Shown here: piece after piece, positions 51,120-64,000 of the stretch
Layout of the letters: the number at the start of each line of letters is the position of its first letter
How positions within the stretch are numbered: position 1 is the first letter of the stretch
Assembly: GCA_036169595.1 (NCBI GenBank)
Contig: CM069765.1
Span: forward strand, 3,303,501-3,367,500
Source of the DNA: Dictyostelium firmibasis
Taxonomy: Eukaryota; Evosea; Eumycetozoa; Dictyosteliales; Dictyosteliaceae
Reading direction: 5' to 3'
Length of the DNA: 64,000 nt
Made by a program: the position numbers and the translations under genes
Notes under the pieces: generated by a model
What the model was told of the DNA's origin: nothing
Databases searched by the model: none
What the model saw: the letters and a program-made list of their open reading frames with translations, nothing else

Positions 51120-51447
51120 GGATAATAAAAATAAAAATAAAAATAAAAATAAAAATAAAAATAAAATTAAAAAAAAAAAAAAACCTTTATAAAAAAAAAA
51201 AGAAAAAAAAGAAAATAATACCACTGTGTTTACAGGTGGTATTAAGTTTTTTTTTTTTTTTTTTTTTTATGTTTCTTTTTAATAATAATCATGGTTTGGA
51301 ATGATTGGGATATTTTTTTTTTATTATTTTTTAATTTTTTTTAATTTTTTTTTTTTCTCACCAATCAAGTAGTTTTTTTTTTCATGGGTGTTATTTTTTT
51401 TTTTGCTTCATTTAAATGGATTGTGTGGTCGGGAAAGTGAGATATGG

Positions 51448-51479
<32 letters not shown>

Positions 51480-51632
51480 AAAAAATTAATTGCCAAACTG
51501 ACTCCCAAAAAAAAAAAAAAAAAATCTCATTTGGTTGAAATTTCGTGATTGGGACAAATTAATTATACAACAAAAACTTTTGTTTTTTTTTTATTTTATT
51601 TTTTTTTTTTAAAATTTTTTTTTCATCAAAAA
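50921..51632. other. Spacer between the small orphan and the coiled-coil gene
   Basis: 712 bp of long A and T runs, (AAAAAT)n at about 51127-51165, and a few G/T-containing patches. Nothing coding. Confidence 0.8.
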
Positions 51633-53807
51633 TTATTGATCACTGGGTTCTTTTTCTTCGTCTTTTTGTTGATTGTCTTGGTCAAAATTAATTTCAAAAT
51701 CTTTATCATTAAAATATTCTTCATTGAGGGTCTTATCATGATCTTTGTCATCATCATCATTATCTCTTCTTCTTTGTATACCATTTAACCTACTACTACT
51801 TTTTGAATTGAAGCTGTTATTCCAATCATCTTGGTGAGTTTCTATTTGATCTTCTTGGTAATGGTTATTGTTTTCTTCGTGTTCATTATTATCATCTTGT
51901 TCTTCATAATCATAGTGGTCTTTATATTCTTGTTCTTCATGTTGTTCTTCTTCTTGTTCTTCATGTTCTTGTTCTTCATGTTGTTCTTCATGTTGTTCTT
52001 CATGTTGTTCTTCATGTACTTCTTCTTCTTGTTCCTCATCTTCTTGTTCTTCGTGTTGTTGTTCATATTCTTCTTCTTCTTCTTCTTCTTCTTGTTCCTC
52101 ATATTCTTGTTGATTTAATTCTCCATTTATATAATTATGATATTCTTCTTCAGTAACAAAATGTTCATCATTGTCATCAATACCATTTCTATTAGCACCA
52201 TTAGCACCATTATCATTTTGGTCTTGTTCTTCATATTGTTCAACATCTTGAGTTTGATATTTGCTATTTTTAGTGATTGAGTTTTGTTTTTGATTTTCTT
52301 TAACAGTATCATTGCCATTGTTACTGTTGTTGTTTTGTATATTAAAAGCGATACTATTATTTTTATGATTGACAAAACCATTAAGTTTTGGTAAAGTCAT
52401 TGGTGTGATTGGAGTTAATGATTGATTGATTGAATTGTTATTATCACTTGAAATTGTTGAATGCTCTGATCCCATTGCACTTTCAACAGATGGTTGAGAT
52501 TTGTTATAATTGAACACTTTAATACTATTTTCATTGTCATTATCACTATTATTAATACCACTACTATTACTAGTGTTGGTATTAATTGGTGATGGTGATT
52601 TATTTGAATTTACTTTATCAACAATATTAGAATTTACATTATTTTGAATTGAATGTGAATGTGAAGGTGAAGGAGAAAAATTTAAAGATGATCTATAAGG
52701 AGTTTGATAAATTTGATTTAATTGATTTGTTGATAATTGTTTTCTTGGTGAATCTTGAACTATGAAATGAACTTTTGAAAGTCTTTCTTTCATATCGTCA
52801 TTTTCGGATTTTAAACGATTAATTAGTTTAGTTTGATCGAGTAATTGTTGATTGATTTGTTGATTATCAGATTGTAGTTGATCTCGTTGTTTAATTAAAA
52901 GGTGATTTTCATGTTTCAAACGATTATGATCGCTATCCAACTCTGATAGATGTTGTAGAGCCAATGTCATTTCTTGATTCAATTGATCGAATTCTAATTT
53001 ATCTATTAAAAGTTTACCAATTTTTTCATTCTCTAATAATTGAATTTGTTTCTCTCTTTGAGCTATAGTCAATTCCAATCTATCGATAGTTTCTTTTGAT
53101 CGTTGCTTATCGTGATCCAATTGTTGTTTTAATGATTGATATCTTATTGTTTCATTCTCTAAATGAGTCTTTGAGGAATATTCCAAATCCATTATGTATT
53201 TCTTTAGCTTTGTAATTTCTAATAGTAATTGCTCAGCCTTCTCTTGATTGGTTAATTCAAGTTTCATTCTTTGAATGTTGTTATTCAATTGTTGAATCTC
53301 ATTTTCATTCTGATGAATTAATTGATTCTTTTCAGAGAGTTCACTAATCTTCTCATTGTATTGTTGTTTGATAGAGTAGATTTCAACTTCCAATTCTTTT
53401 AATGTCTCTAAATCAACGGCTTTCTCCATTAATTCATTTTGATATTGTTTTAATTGATTCAATAGTTGATTAGTACTTTTCTCTTTTTCCAACAGTTGTT
53501 GTTCAATTTGTTGATTCAATTGTTTAATAGCTCGAATTTCTTTCTCTTTCAATCCTAAAGTTTTCTCCAATTCTTTCATTAGTCTTTCAAATTCATCCCT
53601 CTCTTGTTTAATAATTACTGATTCATTTTTTTCCTTTTCCAAATCATCAATTAAATTACTAATTTGCTCTAATAAATTGTTTTTACTTGATATTCCGTTA
53701 CTTTTAAATTCATATTGGTATGTTTTAATTGGTGAGCTTGTTTTAATTTTATTAGCCTCCTCTTCTTTTTCTTCACCTTGTTTTTTTTCAGCTTTGTCTT
53801 CATTATT

Positions 53808-53848
<41 letters not shown>

Positions 53849-55148
53849 GGTATGGTTTATAAGTTGGTATTGAATATGATGAATTATAATTTGTGAAAAA
53901 TGGTAATTTTGAAGTGGAAGAAGATGAAGTTCTATTAAATGGTATATTGCTACCATTGTTATTATAATTGCTACTATTATTAGTGTTACTATTATTGTGA
54001 TTATTATTATAATCGAATGAAATTGAAGAATTTGTTTTAATTGGACCATGGCTTTTATTTAATGAAGAATTTAATTTTAATAAACCAAATTCATCCTCCA
54101 ATTCACTAACTTCATTCTTTAAAAGATCAAGTTCTCTATCGAAATCACCAGTGCACTCAACTTTATAAGTTACCTTTTTTAATGGAGTATGATATGAAAC
54201 GTCATTCTTTGTAGTGGTTGTTGTTGATGATGACCTATTAAATCCACCATTCATATTACTATCGAACCCATTTAGACCAACACTACTATTATAATTATTA
54301 TTGATATTATTATCATCATATCCTGTTGATATATTATTATTATTATTATTATTAATGCTATTGTTATTATTATCATCTTTATTAAATTGTTGACTACATC
54401 TTGGACAAAAGTTTGATGTATTAAGATTACCATTGCTATTGCTATTATTTGTATTACTATTTACACTACCATTTAAATTATTTTCATGCTGTTATTTATA
54501 AATAATTGTTAATAATGGTAAAAATAATGACCATGATAATGATTATTAGATTTTATAATTAAAGGTACATACTAGCAAACAAGTACAACTTGCAGGTACT
54601 AATCTCCATCTACGAGGTGTTTTAGAAGTACTCTTCATTCCATTAACAGGTGTTAATGGTGATGATGGAGTGTTATTATTATCACTATTATTATTATTAT
54701 TGTTAATGTTATTATTGCTTTTGGTATTATTAAAGTCAGAATCATCAGTTGGAACTAATTCTTCAAGTATAACCTCACCAATATTACTTGTTTGTGGTGA
54801 TGGTATATTATTAATACTATTTGTATATTTAATACCATTCATATATGATGGAGTACGTGGTTTTAAACCAGATGGAGATGCTATTTTTGAAGTTGGTGAA
54901 GTGGTATTTTTTTGGGTTGATATTGGTGTTGAGTTATAACTAAATTGTTGCTGTCGCTGTTCATTATTACCTTTATTTTTATTATCTGGTGTGCTTATAG
55001 TCGAAGAGTTGTTAGGTTTTTTAATTGGCGTACTACCTAAATCATTTATATGGAGTTGTGGTTTTGGTGGTAATGGAGGTGGCTTATCATTCTTGCTATT
55101 GTTACCACTTATATATGATGTAGAAAAAGGACTATTGTTCGGCAACAT
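51633..55148 (-). CDS. Coiled-coil protein with polyproline N-terminus and acidic tail
   Basis: Exons 55148-54573 and 54488-51633 join in phase (192+952 codons, 1143 residues) with a GTATGT donor. Residues 23-30 (PPPLPPKP) form an SH3-type ligand. C188 and C190 before the junction and C220 and C223 (CPRC) after it could bind zinc. A Gln run lies near 407-420. A continuous coiled coil covers roughly 460-780 with heptads such as LEKTLGLKEKEIRAIKQL. An acidic Glu/Gln tail with EEQHEEQHEEQ repeats follows (about 970-1070). No specific orthologue recognised. The upstream exon is needed; starting at the ATG at 54254 would lose 270 residues. Confidence 0.75.
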
Positions 55149-55377
55149 TGTTTTTTTTTTATTTTTTTATTTTTTTTTATAATAATAATAGTGTCCTTTT
55201 GAAAATATAAAAAAAAAAAAAAAAAAAAAAAAAAATTAAAAAAAAAAGCAAAATTAAAAAAAAAAAATGCAAAATAAATTTAAAAAAATACAAAAAAAGT
55301 TAAAGATATCTTGTATTTTTATTTTTTTTAAAATTTTATTAGATGGGTCCCATCCTTTTTTTTTTTTTTTCCTATGT

Positions 55378-55436
<59 letters not shown>

Positions 55437-55761
55437 TTTTTTTGGTTATGTATAAATTAATTTATTCCAATTTTAAATATATTCCAATGAAATTATTCTA
55501 CTTTCCAAAATGTTATCCACTATGAGATTATAAATTTTAATGGTATTATTAATATTAAAAAATCAATTTTTCTTTAGATTACATGTTTTGTGCACCAGTT
55601 TTAATTTCATTTAGATTTTTATTTAGAATTTTTATAGATTTTTTTTTTATTTTTTTTTTTTATTTAATCTAAAAAAAAAAAAATAAATATCCACCCCCAA
55701 ATTTTTTTTTTTTTTTTTTGATTCACAAATAATTTCTCTCAACATATTTTATACATTGAAG
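55149..55761. other. Divergent intergenic region, coiled-coil gene / F-box-like gene
   Basis: 613 bp including an uninterrupted run of about 50 A at 55382-55431. It must carry both promoters. Confidence 0.8.
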
Positions 55762-55770
55762 ATGAATATT

Positions 55771-55848
<78 letters not shown>

Positions 55849-56542
55849 TATAATAATGATAATAATAATCCACAACCACAAAGCTTTACAGGTGAGATGA
55901 AACCAATACAAGTTTTTGGAATTTACCCACTACAAAATCAAATAGAACAACAAGAAACAGGGATAGGATTTCCAATATATAGATCAATAGAATACATAAC
56001 AACAACAACAACAATACCATCTTTAACAAGTAGAGATTTATCACCAATTTCTAACCTAAAAGGTGAAAAAATCCAACTACCAAATATTTTAATAATTAAA
56101 ATACTCGACTACAGATTACAATCATTAAGAGAAAATGAGAGGTATGATTTTGCAAACTCTATTCAACTAGTATGCAAAACATGGAATCTATTTATAGTTA
56201 ACAAATTAAACATTGATAAATATTTAACAAAGTGCCAAGATTATTTTCTATTATTTAGTAGAATAACAACACTCATCGATACATTAGGAAGAAATAAAGG
56301 ATACTCTCTAACAAATACAAACATAGGAAATTTTCCACAATGTATACCAATTTCTAAACTATTATCTCTATTAATAATAAAACCATTTGAATATGGATCA
56401 AATTTTGATAAAAAAAGTTACAGACCTAATAAAAATAAAAAATGTAGCAATAATATTTTAATTGATAATATTTCATGTGGCGACGAAGATAATCCAAAAT
56501 ATGAATTTATTTTAAAATTATCTACTCATAATTATAATCATC

Positions 56543-56625
<83 letters not shown>

Positions 56626-57657
56626 AAAGAACAACAACAACAACAAAAAGAACCAAAAGAAATTAATAAAAATAGATTAAATGATTGTTTTAAAGAACCA
56701 ATGTATAGCCCATTAAATAGTATTCCAAAACATTATAAAATTGAATTTGATAAAGTTTTAATTTACCAAGAAGGCTTTGAATATGATATCAATCATTTAA
56801 AACAAAGAAATGAAAATACAACCAATAATTTTCAAATAGGAGTTTTATTATATCCTATTTGGGGTGGTAATACTAGTAAAAATAAATTAAAACTTTTATT
56901 TAATAACAATTTCTCACATGAAATAGCAAACTATGGAAACTGTACTGATTGGATATTCTTCCTTAATGAAAGTATTTCAAAGATCACACCATTTGGAAAT
57001 ATTGTTGGTTCACCACCAATATTTGTTTCAAAATTTAATGTATATATTGACCCAAAAATTTATACAGGTTATAGTGATGATTGTTTTAATCCAAATATAA
57101 TGTATAGTGAAAGTTTATTTGAAGAACTTAAATATGTTGATATTTATTCTAATCATTATAAATATTTAAATGGGTATGAAAATAAAAATGAAAATGAAAA
57201 TATTTATCATAATATTAAAAGACATAACTATTCAATCATAAGAGACATTTCAAATAGAATTACTCTTGATTTAAAATTATACGATGTAGGGTTAATATTA
57301 AAAAATTCTTATTCATCCACTTATTCAAGATTAACAGCGACTGAAACAGGTGGTAAAGAATTGGAAGGAATCGATTTAACTATATGGAATGGCTTAAAAG
57401 AGATATATGATAAAAAGAAATTATCAATTTCAACATTTTTAATTAGAAGATCCAATCCACCAGATATTGAAGTTTTAAACCATAGAACAGTTCATAATAA
57501 TTCAACTCGTTCCACTAAACTTCACACTATATTTTATGGATGTGAAACATTTTATGATGAATTTAAGACATTCAAAGAAGATGATGATGACTATTATGAT
57601 TCAACCAAAAATATTAAATTATTTTCTGCAATTATTATCTCCAATAATAAAAAATAA
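55762..57657 (+). CDS. F-box-like protein with poly-Asn and poly-Gln runs
   Basis: Single exon, 631 residues from the ATG at 55762. After about 27 Asn, an F-box-like helix pair is seen (IQLPNILIIKILDYRLQSL ... SIQLVCKTWNLFIVNKL, about residues 105-155). This is the usual start of the large Dictyostelium F-box family, whose members recruit substrates to SCF ubiquitin ligases. A pure CAA run (56542-56624) encodes about 28 Gln near residue 262. The C-terminal part is globular without a recognisable WD40, LRR or FNIP repeat, and may be the substrate-binding part. Convergent with rckA. Confidence 0.6.
55771..55848 (+). repeat. (AAT)n at the start of the F-box-like gene
   Basis: 26 AAT codons directly after MNIY encode poly-Asn. 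Confidence 0.97.
56542..56624 (+). repeat. (CAA)n poly-Gln tract
   Basis: About 28 uninterrupted CAA codons followed by AAAGAA-interrupted CAA, inside the F-box-like gene. Confidence 0.97.
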
Positions 57658-57885
57658 TATTTAATCATAATATTAAAATCAATGTATTTAATTTTATTAT
57701 TCGAATAATAAAAAAGTACTTTTTTATTTTATTATCATTATTATCATTTTTTTTTTTTTGTGTTTTATTAAAAAAAAAAAAAAAAAGTGGAGATATACCA
57801 TCGATAATTATTGAAAAGTAATATAAATATAAATTTTTAGAGGGGAGTCGACAGATAGACATATAAATATTTAAATGAGAAAATA

Positions 57886-61581
<3,696 letters not shown>

Positions 61582-62161
61582 TTCATTAAATATATTTTAT
61601 AAATTTTATTAAAATTCTAAATATTAAAAAAATAAATATACAAAAAAAAAAAATAATTCAAAAAAAAAAAAAATTTTATTATTACATAAGGATTGTTAAA
61701 AGAAAGTAATTATAAAAAAAAATAGAAAACTGTTTAAATTTTTCCTATTATTGATTACTATGTATTTTTATATTCTTTTTTTATTAATAAAATTAATTTT
61801 TTTAATAAGAAAAAAAAATAGGTGGTAAATATTAATATTGATAGCTTATAGAAAAAAAAATGTTTGAAAAGTAAGAATTATTAATGATTGATTTATTACT
61901 ACCAATACTTTTTTTTTTTTTTTTTTTGTTATATATTTTGGGATATGATTGGCTTTTTTTATATTACTATTATAACTAATAACAATATTAATAAAAGTGA
62001 TTAAATTATTATAATTATTTAAATTATTATAATAAATATTATTGATATTGGTTAGAAAGAGAAAAATATAAAATATAAAAATATAAATTAAAAAAAATAA
62101 AATTTTTAAAAAAAATAAATAAATAAATAAAAATAAAAAAAAAAATCAAATAATTAAAGCG

Positions 62162-62253
62162 TGGGTGTATGAGTGTGTTTATTAAAAATATAAGTTTGAA
62201 TTAATTTTTATATATATATATATATGTATATGGATGTGTTGTGTATGGGTGTA
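62162..62253. promoter_or_regulatory. Paired TGGGTGTA boxes upstream of rckA
   Basis: Two identical 8-mers 84 bp apart sit in otherwise A/T DNA, about 580-670 bp upstream of the rckA start (they read TACACCCA toward the gene). They resemble the G/T-rich boxes bound by GBF at cAMP-induced Dictyostelium genes. Function is inferred. Confidence 0.35.
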
Positions 62254-62662
62254 AAAAAAAAAATACTTTTTTTGTGCACAGGTGTTTTATATTTTAAAAT
62301 AAAATGTTAATTTTATTTCAATTTAAAAAAATTTTGGATTAAAAATTATAAAATAAAAAAAAAAAAAAAAAAAAATCAAGAGTCTTTTTGAAATTAAATA
62401 AATAAACATATAAATTATTACAAAAAAAAAAAAAAGAAAAAAAAAAAAAGGAAAAAAAAATTAAAAAAATAAAAATTAAAAAAAAAAAAAAAAAAAAAAA
62501 AGAAAATAAAAAAAAAGGAAAAAAAAATTTTATTGTGTGATGGTACTTTACAAAAGTGGTGTAATGGTGTTGTAATTATTTCATCAGAAAAAAAATAAAA
62601 AAAAATAAAATTTAAATAAAAAAAAAATATAAAAATATAAAAAAAAAAAAAAAAAAAAAAAA

Positions 62663-62713
62663 AAAGATTTTATTATTTACTATCAAAAAAAAAAAAAAAA
62701 AAAAAATTTTAAT

Positions 62714-62771
<58 letters not shown>

Positions 62772-62822
62772 TAAATCATAAAATCTATTTTATTTATTTT
62801 GATAGTAAATGATAAAATCTTT
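62663..62822. repeat. Foldback: 26-bp inverted repeat flanking A22 and T52 runs
   Basis: The left arm 62663-62688 and right arm 62797-62822 are reverse complements at 25 of 26 positions; the exception would be a G-U pair in RNA. Between them lie an A run (62685-62706) and a T run (62716-62767) that can also pair. The right arm ends 24 bp beyond the SUV3 stop codon. Confidence 0.9.
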
Positions 62823-62845
62823 GAATGTGTTTATACATTAAAAAT

Positions 62846-64000
62846 CTATGTAAATTTTTTTCTTTTTCTTTTTGGGTGGGATTTAGCTTGTGCTTCTAAG
62901 CCTTCTGAGATTTTGATACAAATTCTATGAGATAATTTTATGGCGAGTGGAACTTCATAAAATTTTTCAGGATAATGATTTGCCAACCATAAATACATAT
63001 CAATTGCTTTATAATAAGTCTCTAAACTATTCAATGAAGTAACATACTTTTCCATCAACTTTAGTTTTTTTTCAACACTTGTTATTTCTGACAATTTATG
63101 ATCCAAAGACACCTTTTCATCATATTTAAATAAAGTAGCAAAATGATAGAAAGAAAATAAGACCTTTTCATTATCTGGGTTAATAGGACAAAGTGAGAAA
63201 ATGATTTTATCTTCAATTGCCATATCAATAACATCGATTTTCTTTGCTACCCGTAAGAATGTATTGAAATTACATATGAAATATTGCTTGTCTATTTTTG
63301 TTTTCTCAATGAACTGAACCATGATATCAGAGAAACACATACCTTTGAAAATACTCAACTCTGAGAATTGTTGAATCTGTTGAGGTGTTGGGAAAATTCC
63401 AGCTCTATCAGAGATGATATTTGGTACTTTCCAATCATTACGAATCTTTTCCAAACCTTCATGATCAAATGCTGTTACACGACCGATAGGAAACATTGTA
63501 CCGAATCTACCTGCACGACCAGCAATTTGTTTAACCTCTGATGCAAGTAATGGTCTAATTACTTCACCATCGAATTTCTCTAAAGTTGTGAAAATGATAC
63601 GACCAATATTTAAATTTAAACCCATACCAATAGCATCGGTTGCAATCAATACATCGACATCATTATATTCACTATTGAAACGATTGGTTTGTTCTACACG
63701 AGTTTGTGGTGGTAATGAACCATATACAATTGCACATTTCTTACCTTCTCTCTCTAAAGCATTCTTATAGTAAAGTATATCTTTCTTACGAAAAGCTATT
63801 AAACAATCACCTTTTTTAATATCTTTCCATTTGACAGGTTCATCTTCAATAACTAATTCTGAGAGTCTTTCATAACTATTGATTGTTAATATATCACCAG
63901 TGATTTCACAAATCTTTTTCACTAATTCAACCGATGTATTATCACCACAAAGATGTAATTCAACTGCTGGTATACCTAAAATTGCTCTAGTCCAAGAATG
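62846..64000 (-). CDS. supv3l1: Mitochondrial ATP-dependent RNA helicase SUV3 (SUPV3L1), 5' partial
   Basis: Helicase of the mitochondrial RNA degradosome. The window holds the C-terminal 384 codons; the frame is open to the window edge (HSWTRAILGIPAVELHLCGD at the edge), so the N-terminus and helicase domain 1 lie outside. Domain 2 motifs are CLIAFRKKDI, VYGSLPP (motif IV region), LIATDAIGMGLNL (motif V) and QIAGRAGRFG (motif VI). The SUV3 C-terminal domain follows (GIFPTPQQIQQFSELS, YKAIDMYLWLANHYPEKF). It ends in a basic tail PKRKRKKFT. Secure by comparison with the human protein. Confidence 0.95.
   Translation of the reverse strand, partial: HSWTRAILGIPAVELHLCGDNTSVELVKKICEITGDILTINSYERLSELVIEDEPVKWKDIKKGDCLIAFRKKDILYYKNALEREGKKCAIVYGSLPPQTRVEQTNRFNSEYNDVDVLIATDAIGMGLNLNIGRIIFTTLEKFDGEVIRPLLASEVKQIAGRAGRFGTMFPIGRVTAFDHEGLEKIRNDWKVPNIISDRAGIFPTPQQIQQFSELSIFKGMCFSDIMVQFIEKTKIDKQYFICNFNTFLRVAKKIDVIDMAIEDKIIFSLCPINPDNEKVLFSFYHFATLFKYDEKVSLDHKLSEITSVEKKLKLMEKYVTSLNSLETYYKAIDMYLWLANHYPEKFYEVPLAIKLSHRICIKISEGLEAQAKSHPKRKRKKFT

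Larger units (their letters stand above)
61582..62845. other. Upstream region of rckA / downstream of SUV3
   Basis: 1.26 kb of A/T-rich DNA with no gene. It contains two TGGGTGTA boxes (62162-62169 and 62246-62253), a (TA)n tract at about 62211-62225, long A runs and the foldback at 62663-62822. Confidence 0.75.

Overview
The window is nuclear DNA of a social amoeba, almost certainly Dictyostelium discoideum. Intergenic DNA is close to pure A+T with long A and T runs. Introns are short (about 70-120 bp, with a few longer), AT-rich, and use GTAAGT, GTATGT, GTTTGT or GTTAGT donors. Codons end in A or T. Proteins carry long Asn, Gln, Thr and Ser homopolymers, and (TTA)n tracts occur inside and outside genes. 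Several genes match well-known Dictyostelium genes: farnesyl diphosphate synthase with an N-terminal peroxisomal signal, and the RGS-domain kinase RCK1. No operon, CRISPR array, tRNA, rRNA or intact retrotransposon was seen.

Layout, left to right. 0-13 kb: ETF-ubiquinone oxidoreductase (5' end off the window), proteasome alpha-6, a Dbf2/NDR-like kinase, TAF11, tRNA deaminase subunit ADAT3, and an orphan two-exon gene whose first exon is too short to stand out. 13-20 kb is the accessory part of the window: a HARBI1/PIF-like DDE nuclease gene flanked by coding relics, three tiny two-exon genes of 40-50 codons, and a DUF4282-like membrane protein. 20-30 kb: a SET/MYND protein, a very large DDX60-like helicase with a (TTA)n-filled intron, and WDR82. 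30-37 kb: an IQ-motif coiled-coil protein and a tandem pair of farnesyl diphosphate synthases, of which only the first carries the peroxisomal-signal exon. 37-48 kb: SmF, ADAT1, the splicing factor Crooked neck (CRNKL1), a B3GNTL1-like glycosyltransferase and eIF5B. 48-51 kb: decayed gene fragments, a small secreted cysteine-containing protein and a 100-residue orphan. 51-64 kb: a coiled-coil protein, an F-box-like protein, RckA, and mitochondrial helicase SUV3 (5' end off the window).

The genes do not form one pathway. Many are housekeeping RNA and translation functions: tRNA editing (ADAT1, ADAT3), splicing (SmF, CRNKL1), initiation (eIF5B, TAF11), chromatin (WDR82, possibly the SET/MYND protein) and mitochondrial RNA and electron transfer (SUV3, ETF-QO). 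The most notable structures are the FPS tandem pair with a 164-bp perfectly identical tract suggesting gene conversion, the cluster of tiny two-exon genes, the probably domesticated Harbinger-type nuclease, a perfect 36-bp palindrome between two convergent genes, and a 160-bp foldback next to SUV3. Exon boundaries given here were derived by reading splice signals and checking that reading phase is kept across each junction; none has transcript support.
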